Positions 24,444 to 49,435 of a stretch of DNA of 64,000 nucleotides are shown piece after piece (position 1 is the stretch's first letter; each line of letters begins with the position of its first letter). The notes beneath the pieces were generated by a model. It was not told where the DNA came from. It worked only from the letters and a program-made list of their open reading frames with translations, and ran no database searches. Both the position numbers and the translations under genes were made by a program. This DNA comes from Odiellus spinosus (Eukaryota > Arthropoda > Arachnida > Opiliones > Phalangiidae): contig OY987227.1 in NCBI GenBank assembly GCA_963920705.1, positions 26,765,935-26,829,934 on the forward strand, given 5' to 3'.

Positions 24444-26249
24444 ATTTTCAGCTACGACGTAAATGGGCCTCTAAATATTACCAGCCTACGTGTGAAAAAC
24501 TCCTGGCGCCGCCACTGAAAATGTGTCGGACGAGACTCAAAAGATACGAAAATGTATTGGTAAAGTTGAGAAAGGCTACGGCTTTTACACCGTTTCATCC
24601 AAAAAATCCATTCTCTATGCCTGCCAGTAAGGCTCAGTGCCGCATACCGATGCGCTTAATGTATTTCCTATGGAAGCGGTATTTCCGGTACCGGTCACTG
24701 AATTGTAAATAAAAAAGAAGAGAGGCTCTGAAAACAATTATAGATATAAGAGTTGTCGCGAGTTCAGCAAAGTGAGCGGACGGTTTAAAGAATGAGACTG
24801 TACTGTGGTAATGTGGTTGCCGAGTCATTGTTCGTCGTTGGTAGTCTCCTTTGTGTCGTATTTTAGAATAAACAAAACCTAATGGCGAAGGTAAATTACT
24901 GTAATTGTAGGATAACGCAATGTCGAGCGCAATGTGTATAAAACTTTAATATGTCCTTGGTACAAGATACGGTAATCTGTCCTTTGTAGCGGAATGGTTT
25001 ATTTTGATGTGGATTGCGTGTTCAGTAGTGATAATGATTCATTCTTCATGTCTAAAAGGTAATTTTAAGTATCTTTTAATCGAATCCTTGTAAATAATCC
25101 AAGAAAACATTTCCGAGTATGTGAGAGTACAGAGTAGCGTTTTTTTACTAGACTTGCTAGCAGTAGACAATTAAACTTTGAAGTTGAATGTAGGTCATTT
25201 CGTCCGCGGGCGTAATGTGTATTTTATTGTATGGATTTCGTTACACACGTTTTTAACGTATCTTAGCATATATAGGACCTACAGTGTCCAATCGCCTTAT
25301 TTCTCACGCTGGCCAAGAAGTTGTAACTCTCAACTTGACAGTTCAGCTAGCAGAGACAACTGTTTTATTTCCCCCTTCTAACGCAAATTAACAAATGTCT
25401 CAACCTGGATTTCTAATAGTTAAAAAGGTATTATTTTAAATATTTCTTATAGGTAAACGAAAGATGAAATAATGCTGAGTCGTCAGCATCGACGGGAAAG
25501 AGCCCGCGATTGGCCTTATAGTAGGACAAAGGCTAGCAATGATTTCTAGTACCATACAAGGCCCGGCGAGAATGTTGATTCGCGTTTGTGAAATCTTAGC
25601 GTTCTACGCGTGTATTTTTTCCGATTCGCGTGTATTGTGAACATTCCTGACCTACGCGTTATTTTGGATATTATAAACTCAAGCAACATTCATCGTAGAC
25701 CTTCAAACTGGTAAGTTTTTATATAAATTCAATGTTTGTAGTTTTTTCTGTGAGGATATTTGTTTCATCGTGGTTATTTACGATATTGAATTCGAATAAT
25801 TTAGTAGCCAATTTGAGAATTGAGTGTAATATGAAGTGGTTTGTGGGATTCCTTCTACTTCCTTCACGTAAATTTGTCTACTTAATAACCCGAAGATATA
25901 TAATATTACCAATTAAGTGAGGCAACTTTTATTTTAATCTGAAATTCCTTCTATCCTAATATCCAAATTGTGATACTTTTTGCATCTGCCTTTAATCGAA
26001 AATTCGAAATGCTGCATAAAATGATCGAAGCTGCTAGACATAAATTGTTAAATGATTTTACACCGTATCGTTTTATTTAATGTTTAATTTTGAACCCCGT
26101 CATTGCTTAACGGGTAATCGAAACTCGTTGCACTTTTAAGGGTTTAAACCCAATAAAAATAAGTCAATTATGCGCGGATAAACTCAAATTGCGTCAATTC
26201 ATCGTTACTTCGACCTAGATATGTCGTTCAGACATAAAGCGGGTTTCCA
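24444..26249. other. non-coding stretch
   Basis: The open frame 24428-24712 begins inside repeat R1 and has no recognisable domain. No other gene is seen. 25560-25700 contains several TACGCGT motifs. Confidence 0.4.
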
Positions 26250-26511
26250 TTAAAGGGAGAATGAAACCTAACAACAAATGATTTTTTTTATCGATTCCTT
26301 ATAGGTTAAAAAGGCTTAGCTGGATTCGTGGAGATCCTGAACTCCCCATATAAGGACTAGCGACCAATGACACTGGTCGCTAGTCCTTATATGGGGAACT
26401 AAGCCTATTTTATGGTAAGTTTTAAATTTATTTTACTGTTGGACTAGGCCTATTTAAACGATAAGGAGTCGATAAAAAGTCACTTGTTGTTAGGTTGCAT
26501 TCTCCCTTTAA
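26250..26511. mobile_element. MITE family B, copy 1, TTAA-flanked palindrome
   Basis: TTAA|AGGGAGAATG at the left and CATTCTCCCT|TTAA at the right. The interior is a near-perfect hairpin around GGTCGCTAGTCCTTATATGG. TTAA targets are used by piggyBac and Kolobok transposases. No coding capacity. Confidence 0.85.
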
Positions 26512-27394
26512 ACATAAAGAATAAAAGTCGTTCAAATGAACGATCCTTTGCATTAGAGTTATCTACACGCGATTAAACAAGTTAAAACAATATATCCAGT
26601 CTTATAAACAGTTAAAATATGACTTATAAAATCCAATTTAGTTAAATAATTTTTCAAAACTGTCTTGTTAACGAAAGATTTGTATGCTTATCTATAGTAA
26701 AATTCAGTTTTAAATTTCATTACATATATACAAAGCTTTTATTGTCAAATGGATTGTGACTGCGTGCTAGTTATTATCAATCCTGTTTAAAGCTATTCAA
26801 ACCATTCAAGGATGATTATAATTTAAGTTGTCGTTTGTTTTAATAAGTATAGGTCAATAATATCTTTAAAACATGACCAACCAATCCTAGCTATGCTTAT
26901 GTTCCTAGCGAGGGGACAGACACTCTTGAATTCGCTGTACATCCGAGTTCACCAAGTTCAGCTTTGACAGTGTTATTGAGTTCAAACTCTTTTGAACTCT
27001 CGAGTTCAGCCTTGGTAGGGCAAAGAGTTCAAAAAACCCTAGCTCGGTTATTAGATATTACAAGTCATTTGAAAATTATTTAACTAAGTGTAGAAATTTC
27101 AGTAAGTACAATTGTACAAATACATTAAGGTTACATCTTATCTCTACGCTATAGTTTCCAAAAGATAAGACGAAAGCTAATTTTGTACGTAATGAAACTT
27201 CAACAAGCTGATTTTTGAGCTGTTAAAACACGCGAATTATTTTAAAATCACATTATCGAACGCGATGTAGTTATATACGAGTCAAACAGGCCCACTTGGC
27301 AGTGACAGTGTCTTTCGTCAACGCGTGTACTTGTACTATAAGTGTTTCCACAATATTAATGTCCTCAATATATACGTCTCGCGGTTAAGTGAAT
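26512..27394. other. 3' flank of the phosphatase gene with a shared repeat
   Basis: A segment at 26925-27045 (CACTCTTGAATTCGCTG, repeated GAGTTCA motifs) is similar to 46755-46880. No AATAAA is evident directly downstream of the phosphatase stop codon at 27395. Confidence 0.45.
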
Positions 27395-39589
<12,195 letters not shown>

Positions 39590-40494
39590 GGTGTCGAGGG
39601 GAAGAAGACGAGATTACTCGGGATTACTCACAAGCTCAACGAAACAGCGAGACTATAATCTTTTTTTCGCGATTCGAGCCAAACTCGTGTGGCTCCCAGC
39701 CGCCAAAACAAGACCACCGATATTCCTAGTTCCTAAAAATATTTCAGACATTAAAAAAAATCAAGAAAAAAAAAAATCAGGACACACTTCGATTTAGAGA
39801 GAGAGAAATTCAAAGGTAAAGAAACTATCGAGGAAAGAAAAACAGGTGAGAGATGCCCCCTTAAGCGACGCAACGCGGGAAAAATAAGACGAGATGAATT
39901 TAAAAAAATTATTCGTGAAGATTCGACTGTTGAATCAAAAATGGTCTCGTTCGCACTTGTTGAATCTTACGAAACATAAAATCATATTTTTATTTTCAAG
40001 TTCGAGAACTTTTGAGCCATGTTTTTAAAGGATAAGTCTAATTTATCAACATATTGAACAAGAACTCGTCAAAAGATTTAAGTCCAGTTCGGAACTTTGT
40101 TAATTAACCACGAAATTTTACCAGTGGTGGCTTAGTAGGCATTGATGGGCATGCTTCACGGAGTACAGTGGAAGGATAGCTAAGCACTTCACTTGAAGCG
40201 CTTCGCAAGCCTTCCATTATACTCCTTGAAGCTTGCCCTATAATAAGATATGTGTGTAAATTGCAAGGGGGTCTCTAAATCAACTCAAATCCTGGGGCCC
40301 AAAATTACTGTCAAACGTAAAAATGGAAGCTATGACCACTGCTATGATCTAAAAGTTTCACTGGAGTTAGTAGAGTTATATTACCAAAAAGGCTATTTTG
40401 AATTACATTATTTTATTTTTATTTTAATGGAAAAAGTATGGTTATACAAATCCCAAGGTATCATTTTAAATCGTTCCAAAACCATTGATGAATA
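39590..40494. other. upstream flank of the phosphatase gene
   Basis: Putative promoter side of the minus-strand phosphatase gene. I see no clear TATA box. Small tandem segment at 40140-40230 around GAAGCGCTTCGCAAGC. The open frame 40250-40495 has no recognisable domain. Confidence 0.35.
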
Positions 40495-41560
40495 ATTATT
40501 CGTGTTCAGGACATGTCAATGTCATAGTAAGTATTTAAATCACTTGGCATTCGAAATTCTTAAAGTTTATATAGTATTTCAGTTCGTCCCAGTTCATATA
40601 AGTTGCCAGAAACGCTTATTTCTAGCCCTGATCTGGCTACGTAAATCTAATTTGGACAACTTGCCAGAAACACAAACTCAAAAACGTTTATTTCCAGTCC
40701 CGTGCTTTGCCATTTTTCTAGCAGACTACAGATTTCATTGTCGGCAAAACGCAACTAGACAACACAGTGAGGTTATTACCACTTTTGGAAGCGTAGGTTA
40801 GTGATTTTACGATACAAAGCTCGACAGTTTTTCTTTTCTCGTTTTCAAAAAAACATCAAAATAAACTACTGAACGTGGCCAAGTTGGAATTGTCAATTCT
40901 ATAATCGCTTATTTTCACTCTGACTGTAGCGTATACGAAAGCTCGCCATAATTGTTAATCCTTATCTCGAGTAAGTTGAAGTTTCTCGAACCTCACCCTG
41001 GATCATGGTAGCTATGGTGTAATATATTCGAAACGAAAAGGAATCGGAGTTTATTCAGAAATTAGAATACTCGGCTTTTCATGAAGACGAGTTGTGCGCG
41101 TATCGAACATAAGAACATGAGAATGGACGCAGGCTAAAATTAAACGAGTAAAAATTACTAAGCGAATGAAAAACGACAATCAACCACACCGGATGTACTT
41201 CTAGAAAGATTTTGGTTAACAGATTTAAGAAATTAAAACTACGACCCGTGAGAAGCCAACCCTAAGTGAATTTCAAGTCGCGTAACAAAGGATTTTGTGA
41301 ATTCGGGAGTTTCAATTTATTACGTTCATCACGTTAAGCCTCGGATAGTGCTTCTTCGCCTTTACTCTTTGCTTTTGTATCGGACCTTCATCACCTATGT
41401 CACAGTAAGTGAACTTTTAATTGCTACCGTTATTTTGTATTTTAAGGGCTATGTTTCAATACTTAACTCTTTGCTAAATGTAAGGAGTACCATATATAAC
41501 CACCCTTGGGGAGGGCTTAGGGGCGGAGTACGCAATTGTAATTTAATTTAACTTTGAAAG
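40495..41560 (+). repeat. long dispersed repeat R1, copy b
   Basis: Inverted relative to copy a at 23040-24443. Lacks both MITE insertions found in copy a, so it serves as the empty-site reference. The open frames across it (40502-40801, 41297-41551) are not maintained in copy a. Confidence 0.75.
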
Positions 41561-42119
41561 TACATAACGATCCAAGTTTTTGATGAAAGAGAAATATTTG
41601 AATCAAAAGGATAAAAAAGGTTTTTTCAAAATGATCTTAAACTGGAATATTGTTAGGTTTTCCTTTAAATAACAAAAATTCATTAAAAAAAGGGAATTTT
41701 TGGGAAAGTATTTGCTATATGATGACGACCATGCATTTAAGACAACCCCTTACCATTAACTATATAAATATCTTAATGATTGCCTCTAAAAGAAAATCTC
41801 ATTTTAAACATCTTGGAAAACAGATATTAGTAATTTAAAGAAAAACGCCAATGTAAATGAGACTTGCCCCATAGGAATCAAGCCAAAATATAAATAGCCA
41901 AAATATTTTTAACCCTGGGCTAATAATTATATTTTTTAAAATTGGTTTAAAAGCCACAAAATACACGTGAATCTCAGTGGCTTATAAATAGCGCAAAAAT
42001 AAAAAATAAAAGGTGGTTAAGTCCATATGAATAGCCACACCTCTTATGGTTGTAAACAGAAGAAACAAAAATATATTAAAGTTTCTATTCTAGTTTTTGA
42101 AGATAAGTGTAGTATAATT
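41561..42119. other. non-coding stretch
   Basis: AT-rich. No feature is supported. Confidence 0.45.
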
Positions 42120-43035
42120 TATAAGTAAAGTTTATCAAGTTATTTTACAAGTAAAGTTTATCAAGTTATTTTCCAAGTAATGTTTTTCATGTTATTTTCC
42201 AAGTAATTAAGTTTTCAAGTTATTTTCAAAAAGTAAAGGTTCTCAAGTTATTTTTCAAGTAAAGGTTTTCAAGTTATTTTCAAAAAGTAAAGGTTCTCAA
42301 GTTATTTTTCAAGTAAAGATTTTCAAGTTATTTTCCAAGTATTTAAGTTGCTCAAGTTATTTTCCAAGTAAAGGTTTTCAAGTTATTTTCAAGTAAAGGC
42401 TTTTCAAGTTATTTTCCAAGAAGACTTTTCGAGCTATTTTCCAAGAAGATTTTTCGAGTTATTTTCCAAGTAAAGCTTTTTTCAAGTAATTTTCCAAGTA
42501 AAGCTTTTTTCAAGTAATTTTCCAAGTAAAGCTTTTTTCAAGTAATTTTCCAAGTAAAGCTTTTTTCAAGTAATTTTCCAAGTAAAGCTTTTTTCAAGTA
42601 ATTTTCCAAGTAAAGCTTTTTTCAAGTAATTTTCCAAGTAAAGCTTTTAAGTTATTTTAAAAGTAAAGGTTAAATTATTTTCCAAGTAAAGAAAGTTATT
42701 TTCCAAGTAAATAAAGTTATTTTCCAAGTAAATAAAGTTATTTTCCAAGTAAATAAAGTTATTTTCCAAGTAAATAAAGTTATTTTCCAAGTAAAGAAAG
42801 TTATTTTCCAAGTAAAGAAAGTTATTTTCCAAGTAAAGAAAGTTATTTTCCAAGTAAAGAAAGTTATTTTCCAAGTAAAGAAAGTTATTTTCCAAGTAAA
42901 GAAAGTTATTTTCCAAGTAAAGAAAGTTATTTTCCAAGTAAAGAAAGTTATTTTCCAAGTAAAGAAAGTTATTTTCCAAGTAAAGAAAGTTATTTTCCAA
43001 TGAAGTTATTTTCCAAATAAAGTTTTTCAAGTAAA
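42120..43035. repeat. tandem repeat block, 21- and 26-bp units
   Basis: The left part has degenerate AAGTTATTTTCCAAGTAA units. The middle has six near-identical 26-bp units containing AAGCTTTTTTCAAGTAATTT. The right part has about 15 units of 21 bp (GAAAGTTATTTTCCAAGTAA plus A). The 21-bp unit keeps one minus-strand frame open (ENNFLYL repeats, 42647-43030). That is a consequence of the period, not evidence for a gene. Confidence 0.9.
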
Positions 43036-44623
43036 ATATATCTAAACCGTGTTACCTTCCTTTTATAAAATAGAAAATACGAACTTTAAACACAATAAGA
43101 TTCGATGCACGCATGGTTAAACATTTGGAGTACGTAGTATGGTTTATATTTAAAGATAAACTATGTAGTTCAATAATATGTGATAGGCAAGCAGGAAGTT
43201 ATGGCTTGAAATTTGAAAGGATTTCGACTTTAACGAAATCTCAGTATATGAATAGCAATTATTAACCAAAAAAAATGTTACCTTAAATTGATATCGTAGG
43301 CGGTAAAGCGTCGGAAGCTGCCAAAGGTAAAAAGTTCGGCCAACTTTCTCTTAAACGTCACCTCAAACCCCTCTCTCGATCTTTCCGACTTTCCTGAATA
43401 AATTGATTCATTATTCATACTTTTTCCAAGAAACCCCGAACGTTTTCGCTTTCTAGGAAATATAAACTTTTAGGTGACTCTTTTTATGTAAAATTTATAG
43501 CATTTTAAGATGCTAAAGCGTTATTGGATTTTTTTTTTTTTTTTACTTAAGAAAATTCCAAAAATTTACGTAAAGATTGATCGGAAAAAACACTACACAC
43601 ATTATATAGGCCCTATTTCTTTGTTTAAAACAACCGAGATATTCTTGGAACCTGTGTCTTCGTATCTTTGGTTGGTTTTATGATCAATGGATCAATTTCA
43701 TGAGAACGACTTGCGGTTATATATTCCCCTTCAAATTTAATTTTATAGAAAAATAATAACTGCTAACCTATCTAAAATATATAAGGCTCTAGGTACTTCT
43801 GTTTGTGGGGAACGCTTAAAATGTACATGCAAATCTAGATTCACTATGATAATTAAAATTTTATAAAATGAGATCAGATGAAGTATCAGATCTCATTTTA
43901 TAAATTTTTAACTATTAAGACGTACATATGGATCGGAATTTTAATATTTATGATAGTAATAGCTAGTAATGTGATCGAACTCTTTTTTTCTTTTCTTTTT
44001 TTTATAAAAAGAATACCGGCTTTTTCACCGTTTAAAATTTATTCCCTCACCTGTATAATCCAGGTTGAACTTGAATTTCTGCTCAATGTCGTAATCGCCG
44101 TGTAAAATGTATCTAGCTAAAAATCTTCTAAGGAACGTTGACCTAGAAAAATTTAACAAGGGGATGGACATACTTTAATTTTTTTTTATTTTTTTATTGC
44201 ATTTCTTCGATCTTGACATTCAAATATAACGTTCTAGATTTTTATATCGATTTAATTTTTTAATATAATATATATATATAATAGCGGGCTGGCAGCTATC
44301 AGCCTCTGGTTGTATTAACCTTAATATAGAAATAACATTTTATGCCAATCTCCTAAAAATAAAACGAATACCTTGAGGATATATGTAAAATCCCAAATAT
44401 TTCGATTGTTAAAGAGATAATGAAGAAGAACAACGCCCTTATGAGCGTTAAAATATTTATAAACCTCATTAAAACTTAACAAACCTTTCTCGTAAATTTA
44501 AAGATAGTTAAATAATTACGATTTGAGCACTAACTCAATTTAAATCTGAGGTTAATAAATAATAATCAAAATATAATTTAAATACGGTACTTATTTATTT
44601 GCACCCAATTTACAAAACGTGAC
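43036..44623. other. non-coding stretch
   Basis: T-rich runs (43530), a short inverted repeat ATCAGAT/GTATCAGATCTCA near 43870, and a TATATA run near 44270. No gene. Confidence 0.45.
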
Positions 44624-45109
44624 TTAAAGGGAGAATGAAAGGCCGAAACAACCTATTTTTAATCGAATAAGAATGCTAAAATAACGAAAAAAACAATAAT
44701 ATAACTAACCAAAAATATTTCGTTATTTTATTATCAATTTCCAAAGTTCCGATGCTAAGCCTAGGCTGCCTAGCTCGGTGAACTAGGCGAGCACGAGCCG
44801 TATTTGTTTTAATATTCGCGGCTGTTCTTGTCGCCAATCAGGAGCGAGTACGCGTATTTTAAAAATACGCGTACTCACTCGTGATTGGTGACCAGATCAG
44901 ACGGGAATATTAAAAATAATACGGCTCGTGCTCGCCTAGTTCGCCGAGCTAGGCAGCCAAGGCTTAGCATCCGCAAGTTTCGGAAAATTTAGAAATTGAT
45001 TATAAAATAACGAAATATTTTTGGTGAGTTATATTATTGTTTTTCTCATTATTTTAGCATTCTTAATCGATTAAAAATAGGTTGTTTTGACTTTTCATTC
45101 TCCCTTTAA
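44624..45109. mobile_element. MITE family B, copy 2 (486 bp palindrome)
   Basis: TTAA|AGGGAGAATGAAAG and CTTTTCATTCTCCCT|TTAA. The whole element is one long hairpin. Its inner arm (GCTCGTGCTCGCCTAGTTCG and complement) differs from the other family B copies; the centre is ACGCGTATTTTAAAAATACGCG, a perfect dyad apart from its length. Confidence 0.85.
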
Positions 45110-47692
45110 ATATTTTTGACATTTTCATTTTAAACTTTCTTAAATTTTAATAGTATGATAAAACTAAAAATATAATCCATTGGTATTCGAAAAATATTTT
45201 TGACAACCTCACTTTAATTAAGAATTAACGAGAAAAGTTTAGTTAGTTTTAATAAAATTGTTTTACGCTATTTTGACATTTCTAATGTCCAGATTAAAAT
45301 TTTTATCTTCATTATCCCTTTAACCCGTAGGAAATACTAGAAGCTATATATAAATACTCGTTGCACAAGGTAGTTTGAATTTAAAAATGATATCCATCCT
45401 CCCCATCTGAAAAATAATAATTGATTAATAAATAGGCATAAATTATATTTTGTTATTAAAGTGCAAGTGACACGATAATAAATTTTTCAATAAAGTTTAA
45501 AAGATGTTTTGGGATGAAAATATATTTTAGTTCAGCTCAATTAGTGACCCAAAATCTATAAAAAACAATAAAAGTAAATCAAAACTTATTAATTAGGTTC
45601 TAGAAAATATGAATTAGTACTTTTAACTTTTTGTTAATCTATATCATATCATTTTTGATAAGACTTGCCCTTTAATTAAATACCTATCTAATGACCGTTT
45701 ATCAAAAATTAACATGTTGCTGTTCCATTGACATTGATTATAAATTTACGGCCAAAGGTAAATTGTAGAACTTGGCAATCCTGCCACTACCACTGACAAA
45801 TGTTTTCTTTGTCAAGGTACGTTATAATTTATAAAACAAGACGTCACGCGCGTTAGCAGACGAATTTCCCTTTTGATTTAACTCCCTTCAATGTTAAGAT
45901 TAAATATATACGTGTATATTTGAAAATAAGATGAACCAAAACATTTTCCAAGTAAACCTTAATTTTAAAATTACGAAAAAATATTTAATAATAAATATAA
46001 AGCCTCAAGGCGACAATTTTGTATATATCGATCTTAGCTGTAAAGCAAATCGATTTGGTTAATAAAGAGAGCCATCTACTGATGACTCTTTAATTTCAAA
46101 ACGATAGATGGTGTTACCAGATGATTAGACAAAACAACGTAAACCAAGCCATCATGGAAGGGTCGATATGTATTTTGGTTTCGCTTATCACTTGCAAAAA
46201 ATAATATGCCTCTTTAATAAGATCAATAATATTTGAGAATTATTATTTTCTTATTTTGTAGTTGCTATTCTATTTGCCCTAGTATTTCTTAGGCGATATA
46301 TAGTGGATAAAGGGTTACACTATTATTTGCAATTTTCATAATTGGTGGATCTTGGGAGTGTTTCAAGATTCGTCGACAGAATGGTTTTTAGCGCAAGTGT
46401 TTCCCAGCGTAGATGGTAATACAGGTGGCCCCCAACAGGCCCAGATGTGGTCAGTTTAACATCATAGGCGGTTTCTATGTAAACAGTTTGCAATTCTGTC
46501 CTTAAGGGAGTAAAAACCAAATCAAAAAATCGTCTGCTAACGTGCGGAAAGTCTTGTTTCCTAACGTAACTTAGGAACCTAAAGCATATTTTAGTGAATA
46601 TTTGTCGGACGTAGAAATGTCAAGCTGTACCTTAAACCTTAGGGCCAGATATTTATACTCCCTTTAAATGAACTGTAAATTCATTGTCATCGTAACCCCC
46701 TTATGACTAATCAAAAATAAGATATACTTTATTTAGGGAGGTTTCCGATCGGTCCGACACTCTTGAATTCGCTGCACACGCGAGTTCACTTAGTTCTTCT
46801 TTGACTGTCCTCTTATGAACTCTGAGTTCAGCTTTGATAGTGCAAAGAGTTCAAAAATTTTGTAAACCTGAGTTCGCGAGTGTCAGTTCCCTGGGAACTT
46901 TCGGACCGTGGTACTTCCTCAGTCGTTTGCGAATTTTAAATTTTTGAACTCGCGAACGGCCGAGAAGGTACCACGGTCCGAAAGCTTGAGCAATTAAGTT
47001 TTTAACAGGCCTAGAAGTAAGCGTATTTTAAAAAAACAAAAATACAAAAACAAACAAATATATATATATAATATTACGTAACTCTATGGCGAGAAATTTT
47101 AACATTTATCGTAAGATACTCTGACTATGAGTAATTATAATTTTCGTCAGAGGTGTGACGTCAATGACAATGGACACGTGATATGTTTCTCGTGGTTTGG
47201 ATCACTCCATAAACGAGCGACTGAGTCAAGTTGCTTTGTTTTATCCCAATAGAACACCATATTTTTTACGCTATCAGTGTTCGCGAAAACTAAATTAAAG
47301 ATAAAAATATCAGAGTTATATTGGTTATGAAGAGTATGAAAAAACAAATATTCTTTACCATTCTATAATGGAATAAAGGCTCTTTAAAAACCCCTTTTCC
47401 AATTGAACAAAATATATTTTATTATCACGTTAATATACATCATCAAACGTCTTGGTATAATTTCTCGAGAGTTTTATCACTCTCATTTTTAACTACGCCA
47501 TTAATATTTTAAATTTTTAATTCATTAACATATTTGAAACTATAAAATTTTTTTAAATATATATCGTTTTTATCAATTTAAACATTTACTAAAACAATAT
47601 TCATACATTAAAAATTGATATAAAATACATTAGTAATAAATAACGGTAATGGTTTTAATAATAAATATTCATTAGGAGCACTAATTAGGCTT
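45110..47692. other. non-coding stretch with repeat fragments
   Basis: Contains a segment related to 26925-27045 at 46755-46880, followed by an inverted GGACCGTGGTAC/GTACCACGGTCC pair at 46905-46985. The minus open frame 46323-46520 has no recognised domain. Nothing else is supported. Confidence 0.4.
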
Positions 47693-47929
47693 ATGAACTC
47701 AATTAGGCCCAATTATAAGCGGAAGTTTATAAAAAAACCTTCGGAGGCCGTTACAAACTCCTATAGGGAGCTAACAGTCCTGATCTCGCAACGTCACAAC
47801 CCTGTCAACCCTCCAATGGGTAGACTACAATATCCACACGTACTAGGAGATGATGAGTGCGTTTCGCTGTCGTCTCCTGCTGCCTATTATCCTAATGAGA
47901 AACTTGCGAAATCTCAAGCTTCTCAATGA
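47693..47929 (+). CDS. possible coding exon, unidentified (weak)
   Basis: From about 47720 the frame has unusually balanced codon use for this AT-rich region (peptides SEAVTNSYRELTVLISQRHN, GRLQYPHVLGDDECVSLSS) and ends at TGA 47929. Several possible acceptors (ATTAG, ATAAG) precede it. I recognise no domain and find no partner exon. It could be a terminal exon, a degenerate retrocopy or chance. Confidence 0.25.
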   Translation: MNSIRPNYKRKFIKKPSEAVTNSYRELTVLISQRHNPVNPPMGRLQYPHVLGDDECVSLSSPAAYYPNEKLAKSQASQ

Positions 47930-47951
47930 CTCACAAATTCTTGGAATAGAA

Positions 47952-48598
47952 TTAAAGGGAGATAGAAAACTAACAAGTGATTTTTTTTTATCGATTCCAT
48001 AATCCTTATCGTTTATAAAGGCCTAATCCACTAGTAAATCCGGGTAAATTTAAAACTTTCCCGCAAAATAGGCTTAGCTGCATTCATCATATAAGAGCCA
48101 TCGATCAATATCATTGGTCGATAGCCATTATATGGGGAATGCAGGATCTCCATGCTAAGCCTATTTTCTGCCAAGAAGGATCAGATAAGGAGAGGAAAAG
48201 TGGGAACGGCGCGGCTCCTACTGCGTCGGCCTAAACTCCCACTCTGGGAGAACGGGGGACAGACGGGGGTAGAGATGCTCCGTGGTAAATTGTTGTCACG
48301 TGGGTAAAACGAATCCTTTATGAGACGCGCTAGCTAGCGACCACGTGACAACAGTTTACCTCGAGAATTTCCTATCCCCCCTTTCCACCAGAGTGGGAGG
48401 TTGGCTCTTCTCTCTCTAACTCAACGCAGCCCCACTTTTCCTCTCCTTATCTGATCCTTCTTGTTTCTGCGTAAGTTTTAAATTTATTTCTAGTTTAATA
48501 TTTGTTTCAAATTTATTTTACTGGTGGATTAGGCCTATTAAAACGATAAGGAATCGATAAAAAAAAAAACTTGTTGTTAGGTTTCATTCTCCCTTTAA
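47952..48598. mobile_element. MITE family B, copy 3, interrupted by MITE A
   Basis: TTAA|AGGGAGATAG at the left and CATTCTCCCT|TTAA at the right. Its hairpin interior is split by family A copy 6 (48172-48463) with its TTTCTGC duplication. This is a nested insertion, so this B copy is older than that A copy. Confidence 0.85.
48172..48463 (-). mobile_element. MITE family A, copy 6 (292 bp), nested
   Basis: Target duplication TTTCTGC (7 bp) within family B copy 3. Termini CAAGAAGGATCAGATAAGG at both ends, matching each other over the whole outer repeat. Confidence 0.95.
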
Positions 48599-49089
48599 AA
48601 GAAAAGTCAGGTATTTGCAATTTATTGTAGAAGATATGTAAATCATCTCTTGAGTCGAGTTAAAAACTAGATTGGCAGGATTAACGAAACGAGATCTTTC
48701 AACCCAAATATATTTATGTCAGATTAGAGGTAGATTTTATGAAATATAACTATAATTAGTAAAATTTTCCTTAAAAAAAGGTCAATTATCCTGAACTTGA
48801 ATATAAATTTCTCGAATTTCAATATTTGATCGGTTGCCATTTGTTCCCCGAAAGATCTGATTTTAGAATTCACTTTTAAATGTAATTATTTTGGAAATTT
48901 TTAATCAAAGACCGAGACTTTTCTATAAAATTAAAAGATGAAGCGTGTTTTATTAGATTGTTCACCTATTTTTTCCAAGAAAGGGTCTAGGAGTTTTACA
49001 ATTAGGTTGGAAACTAAGGAAGGACATTGGCATTAAAACGCCTAACTTCTTTATCATGTCTTATGACACTACAACCTGGCTATTAGCCT
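48599..49089. other. non-coding stretch
   Basis: No feature is supported. Confidence 0.45.
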
Positions 49090-49435
49090 ATATCAGAAGC
49101 CGATGAAACCCTCCCTTGAAGTCTATTACTCCCGGGTCTTGTCTACCCCTCTCTGTATGGGTTATTCTCAAAAGGCGCGATTCGTACGCCTCCTAACGGT
49201 AGATGTTTTCGGAGGGGGAGTTCGTCGAGCGAATATCTCTAGCAGCCTCGGAGTTCGTCAAAAAAACGTCGTCGTTTGTGGAGAGAGAGAATTTCCAATT
49301 TTCCGTAGACAGGGGGGATGAAGTAGGACCCCTTCTAACTCGTAAAATTGGGAATTTTACCCATACAGAGAGGAGCGCTATATGGAACATTGGAGTAGTA
49401 GACTTCAAAGGAGGGTTTCATCGTCTTCTGCCTAT
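49090..49435. mobile_element. palindromic element, family F
   Basis: Outer arms CGATGAAACCCTCCCTTGAA and the complementary TTCAAAGGAGGGTTTCATCG. Inner arms TCTCTGTATGGGT and ACCCATACAGAGA. The three overlapping open frames in it (49103-49478) come from the GC-richer hairpin and are not genes. Only one copy in the window. Confidence 0.65.

Noticed and set aside
42647-43030. Minus-strand frame of 127 codons with ENNFLYL repeats
   Set aside because: The open frame follows from a 21-bp tandem repeat, a multiple of three. No start context, no unique sequence, and the neighbouring 26-bp units break it.
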